Positions 17,465 to 26,272 of a stretch of 64,000 bases of DNA are shown here, piece by piece (position 1 is the stretch's first letter; every line of letters starts with the position of its first letter). The notes beneath the pieces are model-generated. The model searched no databases. It had not been told where the DNA came from and saw only the letters and a list, made by a program, of their open reading frames with translations. The position numbers and the translations under genes were made by a program. The stretch is from Galactobacter sp052108535 (GTDB lineage: Bacteria; Actinomycetota; Actinomycetes; Actinomycetales; Micrococcaceae). The stretch spans positions 1-64,000 of the forward strand of contig JBQDZM010000012.1 in NCBI GenBank assembly GCA_052108535.1, written 5' to 3'.

Positions 17465-17968
17465 ATGGCTTATCACGCAGACTCCAAGGACCTCGTCACG
17501 AAGGAGGTCCTGACCTGGGACCGCTTCGGCTCAGCCGGTCGCGAGCTGGCCCAGCAGATCGCCGACTCCGGCTACGTCCCCGACATCATCATCGCCGTGG
17601 CCCGTGGGGGGCTGCTGCCCGCCGGTCACCTCTCCTACGCGCTGGGGGTGAAGCTCTCCGACGCGATCAACGTGGAGTTTTACACCGACGTGCACAAGAC
17701 CTTGCCGGACCCCGTGCTGTTGGAACCGCTCCTGGATTCCAACGCGATCAAGGGCAAGAAGCTGCTCGTCGTGGATGACGTGGCTGACTCCGGCCGCACG
17801 TTGAAGCTGGTGTTGGAGTTGTTGGAGGAGCAGGGTGCGGAGTGTCGTTCTGCGGTGATCTACGCTAAGCCGGTCTCGGTGATCGATCCGGACTATGTGT
17901 GGAAGCGCACGGATGAGTGGATTGTGTTCCCATGGTCGGATGAGGAACCGGTGACTCCTCAGCTCTGA
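17465..17968 (+). CDS. Phosphoribosyltransferase
   Basis: This is a 167-residue type I phosphoribosyltransferase with the PRPP-binding motif KLLVVDDVADSGRTLK (about 98-113) and the pyrophosphate loop ARGGLLPAG. Size and sequence fit the xanthine/guanine/hypoxanthine group, which would salvage bases released by the neighbouring purine nucleoside phosphorylase. Exact base specificity cannot be read from sequence. The ATG at 17465 is 21 bases after lpdA. A strong terminator follows. Confidence 0.88.
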   Translation: MAYHADSKDLVTKEVLTWDRFGSAGRELAQQIADSGYVPDIIIAVARGGLLPAGHLSYALGVKLSDAINVEFYTDVHKTLPDPVLLEPLLDSNAIKGKKLLVVDDVADSGRTLKLVLELLEEQGAECRSAVIYAKPVSVIDPDYVWKRTDEWIVFPWSDEEPVTPQL

Positions 17969-18002
17969 TCGTCTCTGCGGCGGACATCCGTCGGTAGGAA
18001 TG

Positions 18003-18050
18003 CACACGCGTCGGTGCGGATCACTGGATCCGTACCGACGCGTGTGTTTC
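18003..18050 (+). terminator. Terminator after the phosphoribosyltransferase gene
   Basis: There is a 20-base stem (CACACGCGTCGGTGCGGATC on the left) with one G-T pair and an ACTG loop, followed by TTTC. It is 35 bases after the stop codon. Confidence 0.85.
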
Positions 18051-18090
18051 TGCACCGGCGGATGGACCGGTGCATGCTGCTGGGTTAGGA

Positions 18091-18136
18091 ACGACGTAGG
18101 GGGCGGCTTCCGTACGGAAGCCGCCCCCTACGTCGT
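18091..18136. terminator. 46-base perfect palindrome, likely terminator
   Basis: Two 23-base arms are perfectly complementary with no spacer, centred on CCGTACGG. It lies 14 bases beyond the stop of the minus-strand transporter gene. It therefore probably ends that transcript and backs up the terminator of the convergent gene. A CGTCGGGCAT repeat word starts inside its right edge (18134-18143). Confidence 0.8.
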
Positions 18137-18149
18137 CGGGCATGAGGGA

Positions 18150-19517
18150 TCAGATGGTGGTCATATCCCGGTTCTTGGTCTCCGGGGAGAAGAACAGCGC
18201 GGTGATGGTCAGCACAGCCGCAAAGGTCAGGTACAGGCCCACCATGTACACGCCCCACTTGTCCGTGAGGAACACGGCCACGAACGGGGTCAGTGCAGCA
18301 CCCAGGATGGAGGAGACGTTGTAGGCGATGCCGGAGCCCGTGTAGCGCACGTTGGTGGGGAAGAGCTCGGGCAGGATCGCGGACATGGAACCGAAGGTCA
18401 GACCCATCAGGGCCATGCCAACGGCCATGAAGCCAATGATCAGGCCGGTGTTGGCGTCGCCGCCGGTACCGACGCGGGACGGATCCATGATGGAGAAGGA
18501 CAAGCCGAACAGGGCGATCGCGGAGGTGATGACCAGCTGCGAGGAGCGGCGACCAAACTTGTCGGCGGCCCAACCGGAGACCGGCACAAACAGGCCGAAG
18601 AGCACGATGGTGATCAGCTGGATCACCAAGAAGTCCTTGTACTGGATCTTCAGGGCGCCGGTGCCGTAGGACAGGATCCACGTGGTCATCAGGTAGAAGA
18701 GCACGTACGTGGCCAGCATGATGAAGGTGCCCTGGATGATCTGCAGCCACGAGGTCTTGAAGACTTCCGCGATGGGGGCCTTGACCTTCTTGTCTTCCTT
18801 CACGGCCTGCTTGAAGACCGGGGTCTCCTCTAGTGCGAAACGCACCCACAGGCCGATAGCGACCATGATGATGGAGAACAGGAACGGCAGGCGCCAGCCC
18901 CACACCAGGAACTGGTGATCGGTGCCGTGCATCTGGGAATCGAAGTTGAACCAGTTGGTCAGCAGCAGCATGAAGCCGTTGGCCATCAGGAAGCCGAGGG
19001 GGGCGCCCAACTGCGGCCACATGCCGGCGAAGGCACGCTTCTTCTTGTCCGCGTATTCGGTGGCCAGCAGCGAAGCGCCGGACCACTCACCGCCCAGGCC
19101 CAAGCCCTGGCAGAAACGCATGATGGTCAGCATGGCCGGAGCCCAGAGGCCGATCTGATGGTACGTGGGCAGCAGGCCGATGATGAAGGTCGCGATACCC
19201 ATGGTCAGCAGCGCGCCGATCAGCGTGGCCTTGCGGCCCACTCGGTCGCCGTAGTGACCAAAGATCAGGGAGCCAACGGGGCGGGCCACGAAGGCGGCAC
19301 CGAAGGTAGCCATGGACGCCAGCAGCGCCGTGTTGTCGCCGCCGTCGCCTGCGAAGAACAGGACCGGGAACACGGCGACTGCAGCGGTGGCGTAGATGTA
19401 GAAGTCGTAGAACTCAATGGTCGTCCCGATCAGGGACGCCAGGATGACCCGGGAGCGAGGAACCTTGACGGGCTCGCTCGGTGCGCCTTGCGGTGAGGCT
19501 GGGGCGGTGGTGGACAT
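18150..19517 (-). CDS. MHS family MFS transporter
   Basis: This 455-residue, 12-segment major facilitator belongs to the metabolite:H+ symporter group (ShiA/ProP-like). The group signature is the N-terminal RVILASLIGTTIEFYDFYIY, with GDRVGRK between helices 2 and 3 and RFCQGLGLGGEWSGA in helix 4. Substrates in the group include shikimate, dicarboxylates and osmolytes, and none can be assigned here. The start is ATG 19517. It stands alone, with a terminator downstream and a 270-base spacer upstream that holds a repeat. Confidence 0.9.
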   Translation of the reverse strand: MSTTAPASPQGAPSEPVKVPRSRVILASLIGTTIEFYDFYIYATAAVAVFPVLFFAGDGGDNTALLASMATFGAAFVARPVGSLIFGHYGDRVGRKATLIGALLTMGIATFIIGLLPTYHQIGLWAPAMLTIMRFCQGLGLGGEWSGASLLATEYADKKKRAFAGMWPQLGAPLGFLMANGFMLLLTNWFNFDSQMHGTDHQFLVWGWRLPFLFSIIMVAIGLWVRFALEETPVFKQAVKEDKKVKAPIAEVFKTSWLQIIQGTFIMLATYVLFYLMTTWILSYGTGALKIQYKDFLVIQLITIVLFGLFVPVSGWAADKFGRRSSQLVITSAIALFGLSFSIMDPSRVGTGGDANTGLIIGFMAVGMALMGLTFGSMSAILPELFPTNVRYTGSGIAYNVSSILGAALTPFVAVFLTDKWGVYMVGLYLTFAAVLTITALFFSPETKNRDMTTI

Positions 19518-19661
19518 GGCTAAATAACCTCAGGGTTTGCGAAGTTGATGTGTTGTCTTCAAAAGTACGCCTGATGTCCGCACTGTGAGCGCATGGTCTC
19601 AATATGTGAGACGCTGAGATGGGAGTCACGCCGCTACGCCGTGCCGCTGGGGGCCCCGACG

Positions 19662-19714
19662 TTCGGTTTGGACACGAACCTGTCCAAACGAGCGCTCAAA
19701 TGTCTAACGGAGGG
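19662..19714. repeat. Nested-palindrome element, partial copy 5
   Basis: Only the right half is preserved: TTTGGACACGAACCTGTCCAAACG, then the outer arm AGCGCTCAAATGTCTAACGG. As in copies 3 and 4, GGAGGG-like bases and a diverged ATGC-GCGACGGCGG word follow at once. This links the two repeat families. Confidence 0.7.
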
Positions 19715-19722
19715 GAATGCGC

Positions 19723-19760
19723 GACGGCGGGAGGCCACTTTGAGGTGGCCTCCCGCCGTC
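19723..19760 (-). terminator. Terminator of the acyl-CoA carboxylase alpha gene
   Basis: There is a perfect 16-base stem (GACGGCGGGAGGCCAC with its complement) and a TTTGAG loop. It lies 27 bases past the stop of the gene ending at 19788. The left arm starts inside a diverged copy of the ATGCCCGACGG repeat word. Confidence 0.8.
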
Positions 19761-19787
19761 TGGCTGGGGGAGTGTTTGGCTGTGGGC

Positions 19788-21569
19788 TCAGGCGTCCGCG
19801 ATGACCGCGATGGTTTCGCCCGCGCCGACCGTGCCGCCGGCTGCGGCGTGCAGCTTCTTGACGACGCCGGACTTGTGAGCGGTCAGCGGCTGCTCCATCT
19901 TCATGGCCTCCAGCACCACGATGAGGTCACCCTCTGACACGGTGGCTCCCTGCTTGACGGCCACCTTGACGATGGTTCCCTGCATGGGGGAGGTCAGGTC
20001 GTCGCCAGAGGCCGCGCCGGTCTTGCCGCCGGAACGCTTGCGCTTGGAGCTGGAATGGTTGCGGCTGCCCGCAGCCTTGCCATTGGAACCGAAGGAAAGG
20101 GAGCCGGGGAGGCGAACCTCGAGGCGCTTGCCACCCACCTCAACGGTGATCTGCTGGCTCTCTTCGTCCTCTTCCTCGTCCGGAGTGGATCCCGAGTAGG
20201 GCTCGATCGCGTTGTTGAACTCGGTCTCGATCCAGCGAGTGTGGACGTGGAAGGCCTCGTCCGGGTCTGCTGGAACGAAGGCGGGATCATCCATGACTAC
20301 GCGGTGGAAAGGGACCACGGAGGGCATGCCGTCAATGGTCAGCTCGGCCAACGCACGGCGGGCACGCTGGGCGGCCTGGACGCGGTCGGTGCCGGTGACG
20401 ATCAGCTTGGCGATCATGGAATCGAAGTTGCCGGAGACCTTCTCGCCCTGCTCCACACCGGAGTCCACGCGCACGCCGGGACCGGAGGGGAACTTGAGGG
20501 TGGTCAGCGTGCCGGGAACGGGCATGAAGTTACGACCCGGGTCCTCACCGTTCAACCGGAACTCGAAGGAGTGGCCGCGCAGCTCCGGGTCACCGTAGCC
20601 GAGTTCCTCGCCGCGGGCGATACGGAACTGTTCGCGGACCAGGTCCAGGCCGGAGACCTCCTCTGACACGGGGTGCTCCACCTGCAGGCGGGTGTTCACC
20701 TCGAGGAAGGAGATGACGCCGTCGCGGCCCACCAGGAACTCACACGTTCCGGCCCCGGTGTAGTTGGCCTCCTTGAGGATGGCCTTGGAGGAGGAGTAGA
20801 GGCGTTCCAGCTGGTCCTCGCTGAGGTACGGGGCCGGGGCCTCCTCGACGAGCTTCTGATTGCGGCGCTGCAGCGAGCAATCGCGGGAGGAGACCACCAC
20901 GACGTTGCCGTGCGCATCCGCGAGACACTGGGTCTCCACGTGGCGGGGGGCGTCAAGGAAGCGTTCCACGAAGCATTCACCGCGACCGAAGGCTGCAGTG
21001 GCCTCACGCACGGCGGATTCGTAGAGCTCGGCGATATCGGCGCGGTCGCGAACCACCTTGATGCCGCGTCCGCCGCCGCCGAAGGCAGCCTTGATGGCGA
21101 TGGGCAGGCCGTGGGTGTCAGCGAATTCGAGGACCTCCTCGGCGCTGGTCACGGGGTCCTTGGTGCCGGGCACCTGCGGGGCGCCGACCTTGGCGGCGAT
21201 GTGACGCGCCTGAACCTTGTCGCCCAGCTGCTCGATGGCCGCCGGGGACGGGCCGATCCAGGTGAGGCCCGCTTCGATCACCTTGGAGGCGAACTCCGCG
21301 TTCTCGGAGAGGAATCCGTAGCCGGGGTGAACAGCATCGGCGCCGGCCTTCTTGGCGGCGGCCAGAATCTTGTCCATGTCGAGGTAGGACTCGGCTGCGG
21401 AATTGCCGCCGAGGGCATATGCCTCGTCAGCCATACGTACGTGTAGCGCGTCTCGGTCGGGGTCTGCGTAGACAGCGACAGAGGCGATGCCCTCATCCTT
21501 CGCGGCGCGGATCACGCGGACGGCGATCTCGCCTCGGTTGGCGATGAGAACCTTGGTCAGTGACGGCAT
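19788..21569 (-). CDS. accA3: Acyl-CoA carboxylase alpha subunit (biotin carboxylase + BCCP)
   Basis: This 593-residue fused subunit carries biotin carboxylase and biotin carrier domains and loads CO2 on biotin for malonyl/methylmalonyl-CoA synthesis. The biotin carboxylase domain (1-450) has the IANRGEIAVR start, ATP-grasp loop AFGGGGRGIK, and EVNTRLQVEH. A Ser/Lys/Gly-rich linker (about 490-520) precedes the BCCP domain with EAMKM (biotinyl Lys557). The ATG at 21569 follows AAGGAG. Partner beta and epsilon subunits lie 4.4 kb away and BirA further on. The symbol follows mycobacterial usage; accC or bccA are other names. Confidence 0.93.
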   Translation of the reverse strand: MPSLTKVLIANRGEIAVRVIRAAKDEGIASVAVYADPDRDALHVRMADEAYALGGNSAAESYLDMDKILAAAKKAGADAVHPGYGFLSENAEFASKVIEAGLTWIGPSPAAIEQLGDKVQARHIAAKVGAPQVPGTKDPVTSAEEVLEFADTHGLPIAIKAAFGGGGRGIKVVRDRADIAELYESAVREATAAFGRGECFVERFLDAPRHVETQCLADAHGNVVVVSSRDCSLQRRNQKLVEEAPAPYLSEDQLERLYSSSKAILKEANYTGAGTCEFLVGRDGVISFLEVNTRLQVEHPVSEEVSGLDLVREQFRIARGEELGYGDPELRGHSFEFRLNGEDPGRNFMPVPGTLTTLKFPSGPGVRVDSGVEQGEKVSGNFDSMIAKLIVTGTDRVQAAQRARRALAELTIDGMPSVVPFHRVVMDDPAFVPADPDEAFHVHTRWIETEFNNAIEPYSGSTPDEEEDEESQQITVEVGGKRLEVRLPGSLSFGSNGKAAGSRNHSSSKRKRSGGKTGAASGDDLTSPMQGTIVKVAVKQGATVSEGDLIVVLEAMKMEQPLTAHKSGVVKKLHAAAGGTVGAGETIAVIADA

Positions 21570-21723
21570 GGGATTGCCTGCTCCTTCACAACGGGTGCGC
21601 ACGTGAGCCTATCCGAATTGTGGGTTTCCCACGTAAACGGCGCGCGGAGAGCCTCGTCACCGCGGCCATACTTTGGAGGAATCCTACAGAAAATTCAGGT
21701 CGAGGGCGGCCGGGGTGACAGCG

Positions 21724-22356
21724 TCAGGTCCACAGCTCCGTGACGGCGACACCTAAGTTAGCGCAGAGCTCACGCAACGCGAAAGGGGAGATGCCGATGA
21801 CAGCATGGAAGTCGCCGTCCACGCGTTCCACCAGTGCGGCCGCCTTGCCGTCCACCGTGAACGCACCCGCGCAGCCCAGCGGTTCACCAGTGGCCACGTA
21901 CGCGGCGATCTCCTCGTCAGTGGCGTCGGCGAACGTGACGGACGTGGAGATGGTGACCGACGCGCTGGGGTGAGCACCCTCGCGTCTGGCATCGATCAAG
22001 GTGTGACCCGTGTGCAGGATGCCGGTGCGTCCGCGCATCTGCCGCCAACGCTGGATCGCGACCTCGGGCACATGCGGTTTGCCGTAGGCGACCCCGTCCA
22101 GTTCGAACACCGAATCGCACCCCAGGACTAGGTGCCCGTCCGAGCTGGGGCGATCGGCGACGTTGTGCGCCTTGGCCTCTGCCAACAGGCCCGCCTCGTG
22201 GGCCGGAGAGATGATGGCGCCGCCGGCGCGATGCTCCGCGATCAACGCCCGCTCATCCACGTCGGGAGCATCGGTCACGTAGGCGAAGCCCGTGGCGTCC
22301 AGGACGCTGCGACGCGAACCGGACGTGGAGGCCAGGAGAAGGAGAGGTCGGGACAT
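21724..22356 (-). CDS. maf: Maf family nucleoside triphosphate pyrophosphatase
   Basis: Maf proteins hydrolyse non-canonical or free NTPs to NMPs and are linked to septation control. The 210-residue protein has the SxxR substrate motif in LLLASTSGSRRSVLD, the VLGCDSVFELDG block, KP in YGKPHVPEVA, and SVTFADATDEEIAAYV. Length is normal. The ATG at 22356 starts at the conserved MSRPLLLLAST; an extension upstream lacks similarity and crosses a hairpin. It is downstream of the symporter gene and upstream of the carboxylase alpha gene on the same strand, a common actinobacterial neighbourhood. Confidence 0.92.
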   Translation of the reverse strand: MSRPLLLLASTSGSRRSVLDATGFAYVTDAPDVDERALIAEHRAGGAIISPAHEAGLLAEAKAHNVADRPSSDGHLVLGCDSVFELDGVAYGKPHVPEVAIQRWRQMRGRTGILHTGHTLIDARREGAHPSASVTISTSVTFADATDEEIAAYVATGEPLGCAGAFTVDGKAAALVERVDGDFHAVIGISPFALRELCANLGVAVTELWT

Positions 22357-22440
22357 GCTGCTCACGCTATCGGACGACGCGCCTAGTCGCGGCAGGCGTC
22401 CCGGACACAGCCCGGACTCGAACGCCGCCCGGACATGGCA

Positions 22441-22476
22441 GTGGCCGGGACCGATGTACATATCGGTCCCGGCCAC
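22441..22476 (-). terminator. Hairpin between the symporter gene and maf
   Basis: There is a perfect 15-base stem (GTGGCCGGGACCGAT) with a GTACAT loop, 99 bases past the symporter stop. No T tract follows on the minus strand, so termination is likely but not certain. Confidence 0.6.
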
Positions 22477-22574
22477 CATCGCTCACCCACTACGACCGGC
22501 TAAACCCGCCTCGCCCCCGGATCTAAGGGAGGTCGGCACGATGAAGGTCAGCGCGACGGACGTGGTTGGGTGCG

Positions 22575-23972
22575 TCAGGCGTTCGACGTCGCTTTGGAAT
22601 CCTCGATCGCTTGCGCCTCAGCCTCGTCCTCGCGGTCCACGAACAGGTCACCGTCGCGCTTGGCGTTGTAGACGTCGAGGTTCAGGATGCCCTCGTTCTT
22701 GGCCACGAGCGTGGGGACCAGTGCCTGGCCGGCCACGTTCACGGCGGTGCGGCCCATGTCGATGATCGGGTCGATGGAGAGCAGCAGCCCCACGCCGTCC
22801 AGAGGTAGACCCAGCGTGGATAGGGTCAGGGTCAGCATGACGGTGGCGCCGGTGGTACCTGCCGTGGCTGCGGAGCCCAGGACGGAGACCACCATGATCA
22901 GCAGGTAGTGAATGAAGTTCAGGTCGATGTCGTAGAACTGCGCAACGAAGATCGCGGCGATGGCCGGGTAGATCGCGGCGCAACCGTCCATCTTGGTGGT
23001 GGAACCCAGCGGTACGGCGAAGGAGGCGTAGGCCCGCGGCACGCCCAGGTTGGACTCGGTCACGCGCTGGGTCACGGGCATGGTGCCCATGGAGGAGCGG
23101 GACACGAAGCCGATCTGCACGGCAGGCCACACGCCGGAGAAGTACTGCTTGATGGAAAGTCCGTGCAGCTTCACGAGGATCGGGTAGACCACGAAGAGCA
23201 CCAGGGCCAGGCCGATGTAGATGGTGATGACGAACTTCAGCAGCGTGCCCATGGTGGTCCAGCCGTAGGTGGCCACGGCGTTGCCGATCAGTCCGAGGGT
23301 GCCGAGCGGGGCCAGGCGGATGATCCACCAGAGCACCTTCTGGACCACCTTGAGGGCGGACTTGCAGAAGTCCACGAAGCCGTCGGCGGCCTTGCCGACC
23401 TTCAATGCTGCGATGCCGATGGCGATGGAGACCACCAGGATCTGCAACACGTTGAAGGACACGGCGGTGGAGGCCACGCCGTTGTCATCGGTGGAGGTGT
23501 TGGCGGCCAGGCCCAGGAAGTTGGAGGGGATCAGGCCCTGCAGGAAGGCCAACCAGGAGCCCGTGTTGCCGTCGTAGGCGTCCGGCCTCTGCTGTCCGGT
23601 GCCGACACCGGGGCGCAAGATGGTGCCGAGCACGATCGCGATGACCACGGAGATGGCGGCCGTGATGGCGAACCACATGAGGGTCTTCCATGCCAGGCGG
23701 GCGGCGTTGGTGACCTTGGCCAGGTTGGAGATGGAGGCCACCACAGCCAGGAACACCAGCGGTGGAACGGCGGCGATCAGCAGCTTGACGTAGTTGGAGC
23801 CGATCAGCTGCAGCGTGGTGCCGAGCGCGTTGGGGTCATCCTTGGTTGATCCGGTCGACACGGCGACGAGGCCGAGGACGACGCCGAGGACGAGGCCCGC
23901 GATGATCTGGAAACCGAAGTTGGTCAGCCAGCCTGGCAGGCGGTGGGTGCGGGTGTTGTCTGTGGTGCTCAC
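22575..23972 (-). CDS. Dicarboxylate/amino acid:cation symporter (DAACS)
   Basis: This 465-residue member of the glutamate/dicarboxylate symporter family (GltP/DctA/SstT) imports acidic amino acids or C4-dicarboxylates with Na+ or H+. It has about eight membrane helices, the serine-rich re-entrant hairpin VSRSSMGTMPV, the PLGSTTKMDGCA motif in helix 7, and the second hairpin around VLGSAATAGTTGAT. The C-terminus is long and acidic. The start is GTG 23972. Substrate is not determined; the TKMDG form (usually TxNMDG) is a small variation. Confidence 0.88.
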   Translation of the reverse strand: MSTTDNTRTHRLPGWLTNFGFQIIAGLVLGVVLGLVAVSTGSTKDDPNALGTTLQLIGSNYVKLLIAAVPPLVFLAVVASISNLAKVTNAARLAWKTLMWFAITAAISVVIAIVLGTILRPGVGTGQQRPDAYDGNTGSWLAFLQGLIPSNFLGLAANTSTDDNGVASTAVSFNVLQILVVSIAIGIAALKVGKAADGFVDFCKSALKVVQKVLWWIIRLAPLGTLGLIGNAVATYGWTTMGTLLKFVITIYIGLALVLFVVYPILVKLHGLSIKQYFSGVWPAVQIGFVSRSSMGTMPVTQRVTESNLGVPRAYASFAVPLGSTTKMDGCAAIYPAIAAIFVAQFYDIDLNFIHYLLIMVVSVLGSAATAGTTGATVMLTLTLSTLGLPLDGVGLLLSIDPIIDMGRTAVNVAGQALVPTLVAKNEGILNLDVYNAKRDGDLFVDREDEAEAQAIEDSKATSNA

Positions 23973-24076
23973 CGGACAAGACTAAGGATGAACCTTAAAC
24001 CATTCCAAGGGTTTGTGTCCCATTGTGACGTCATGGTGACGTGGCTCTCTGCCCGGTGTGCTCCGCGAGGTGTCCT

Positions 24077-24203
24077 GTGCCCGACGGCGGGTGCCCGGCT
24101 TTCGCCGTCGGTCACCCGCGGTGTCACCCGCCGCGGCGTCGGCGCCGGGCGCCGGGCCGGAACCCGGGGTGGGGCCGGGTCCCGGCCCCACGCCGTCGGG
24201 CAT
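24077..24203. repeat. ATGCCCGACGG repeat element, 127-base form
   Basis: GTGCCCGACGG on the left and CCGTCGGGCAT on the right bracket a very GC-rich core with several nested stems, including GTGGGGCCGGG with its complement near the right end. It lies between the DUF885 gene stop and the symporter start, both on the minus strand. The right end falls 7 bases outside the DUF885 stop, so it probably forms that gene's far terminator region or an insertion. Confidence 0.75.
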
Positions 24204-24209
24204 CTGGTG

Positions 24210-25898
24210 TCAGCCCCGCAGCACGGCCTTGCTGAGTGAGTCCAGGCCCATACCGCCCAAGCGCAGGGCGCGGGTATGGAAGGCCTTCTCGTCGAAGCTG
24301 TCGCCCTCCTGCTTACGGACCTGTTCGCGCAGCTGTTCCCAGAGTCGCTGACCGATCTTGTAGGACGGTGCCTGACCCGGCCAGCCGAGGTAACGCATGA
24401 ACTCGAAGCGGATGCGGCCCTCTGACTCGAACATATTGGCCTTAAGGAACTCCCAGCCCTTGTCCGCGTCCCACGTTTCGGGCTGGTCCCCGGTGCGCCA
24501 CCGCTCGGGAACCTCCAGACCCAAGTGCACGCCGATATCGAAGACCACGCGGGCTGCGCGCAGGCGTTGACCGTCCAACATGCCCATGCGGTCGCCCGGA
24601 TCGGCCAAGTACCCCAGCTCCTCCATGAGGCGTTCCGCGTAGAGCGCCCAGCCCTCGCCGAAACCGGAGGTCCACACGATCTCGCTGCGGTAGCGATTCA
24701 GGTCCGCGCCGGCCAGCAGTGCGGTGGCGATCTGGAGGTGATGCCCAGGGACGCCCTCGTGGTACACCGTGGAGGTCTCAGCCCAGGTCTGGAAGGTGTC
24801 CTCGCCTTCCGGGACGGACCACCACATGCGGCCGGGGCGGGAGAAGTCGGAGGACGGGCCCGTATAGTAGATGCCGCCCTCGTGGGTGGGGGCGATGCAG
24901 CATTCCAGGCGATCCATGGGCGCCTCAATATCGAAGTGGCTGCCGGCCAGATCCTTCAGAGCCTGGTCCGACTTCTGCTGCATCCACGCCTGGAGTGCGT
25001 CGGTGCCGTGCAGGGTGCGGGATGCGTCCGCCGCCAGCACCTCGCGGGCGCGGGCCACCGAGGCGCCCGGCTCGATTTCGTTGGCCACGGCCTCCTGCTC
25101 GGCGATGATCCGGTCGAGTTCCGCCACGCCCCAGGCGTAGGTCTCATCCAAATCCACCTCTGCGCCAAGGAATAGGCGGGACATCAGCTGGTAGTACTCC
25201 CGGCCCACCGCATCCCCCTCGGGTGCGTCCGGGGCTAGATCCTTTTCTAGGAAGTCGGCCAGCTGCGCGTAGGCGGCCTTGGCTCGGGCGACGCCGACGC
25301 CCATGGCGGAGGTCAGCTCTTCGTCGTCGGTCGGAGCGCGGTCCAGCAGTTCGTCGAAGTAGCCGCCGTCGGCAACATAGGCCTCGCACTGAGAGGCCAC
25401 CTCGTGCACCTGGCGCACCGCGGAGACGTGGCCGGCCTCGCGGGAGGCGGAGAGGGATTCCATGAATCCCTCCAGGGCGCCGGGCAGATTGGAGAGCCGA
25501 CCGGCGATATTGGTCCAGTCCGCCACCGTGTCTGTAGGCATCAGGTCAAGCAAGTTGCGGGCGGACTGCGCCACGCACTCCAGGTTGTTCAGCTGGGTGA
25601 CGCCGGAGTCGATGATCTCCACGTCCAAGCCCAGCCGCTCACGCATCACGTCCAGGGTGACGACGTCCACCTCGTCGAGGTCGTCCGTGGCGGCGTCATC
25701 CAGGGCCTCGAGAGTATTGACCAGCAGTTCACGGTAGGCGGCGGTGCCTGCGGGGGAATGGTCGTCGTAGTCCTGTTCGCTGCCCGGGACGCCGAGGGAT
25801 AGGGCGGTTTCCGGGCTCAGGATCAGGAGCTGCTCTACGAAGGAATCCGCGATGCGGTCGATGGCTGATGGTGTGCGCTGAGTGTTCTGAGTCACCAC
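24210..25898 (-). CDS. DUF885 family protein, probable metallopeptidase-like
   Basis: This 562-residue DUF885 protein has a C-terminal block YHEGVPGHHLQIA, a zinc-metallopeptidase-like HExxH variant, and a downstream GEGWALYAERLMEELGY that supplies a second glutamate. The overall layout resembles the M32-type and related mostly helical peptidases. No signal peptide is seen, so the protein is probably cytoplasmic. No substrate is known. The start is one of two adjacent GTG codons (25898 or 25895). Confidence 0.85.
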   Translation of the reverse strand: MVTQNTQRTPSAIDRIADSFVEQLLILSPETALSLGVPGSEQDYDDHSPAGTAAYRELLVNTLEALDDAATDDLDEVDVVTLDVMRERLGLDVEIIDSGVTQLNNLECVAQSARNLLDLMPTDTVADWTNIAGRLSNLPGALEGFMESLSASREAGHVSAVRQVHEVASQCEAYVADGGYFDELLDRAPTDDEELTSAMGVGVARAKAAYAQLADFLEKDLAPDAPEGDAVGREYYQLMSRLFLGAEVDLDETYAWGVAELDRIIAEQEAVANEIEPGASVARAREVLAADASRTLHGTDALQAWMQQKSDQALKDLAGSHFDIEAPMDRLECCIAPTHEGGIYYTGPSSDFSRPGRMWWSVPEGEDTFQTWAETSTVYHEGVPGHHLQIATALLAGADLNRYRSEIVWTSGFGEGWALYAERLMEELGYLADPGDRMGMLDGQRLRAARVVFDIGVHLGLEVPERWRTGDQPETWDADKGWEFLKANMFESEGRIRFEFMRYLGWPGQAPSYKIGQRLWEQLREQVRKQEGDSFDEKAFHTRALRLGGMGLDSLSKAVLRG

Positions 25899-25984
25899 GC
25901 AACCCTATCGCGGGCCGACTGGCGGTCCCTCCGTCCCGTCGACTGGCTGGGTGGCTGGCAGGCCCGCCGGTCCGTGTGGCGGCG

Positions 25985-26272
25985 TCAGCGCCCGCGCATC
26001 CTCCAGGCGCCCGGCACGGCCATGATCCGGTTGCGCAGGCGTGCGGCCTTGCGCAGCACGTCGGTGCGGGTGGCCGGGGTCGGCTCGGGCTCCTGGGCGG
26101 AGGAAGCTGCGGCGGTCAGAACGGCGGTGAGTGCCGCGAGTTCCTCCGGGTTGGGGGTACCGCGTACCACCCGGAAGGCGGGTGCCTCCGGGGTGGTCTC
26201 GGCGTCGGGCTCGGCCCAGGGGCCTCGGGTGGGCTGGGCGCTGGTGGGCTGGTCTCGCGTTGAAGGGCTCAC
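25985..26272 (-). CDS. Acyl-CoA carboxylase epsilon subunit
   Basis: This 95-residue protein has the actinobacterial epsilon-subunit signature RVVRGTPNPEELAALTAVL in the middle and a basic C-terminus ending in WRMRGR. Such subunits tether or stabilise the alpha and beta components of acyl-CoA carboxylases. It overlaps the beta-subunit gene by four bases (GTGA), the usual coupling, and starts with GTG at 26272. The N-terminal 30 residues are low-complexity, as is common for the family. Confidence 0.85.
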   Translation of the reverse strand: MSPSTRDQPTSAQPTRGPWAEPDAETTPEAPAFRVVRGTPNPEELAALTAVLTAAASSAQEPEPTPATRTDVLRKAARLRNRIMAVPGAWRMRGR

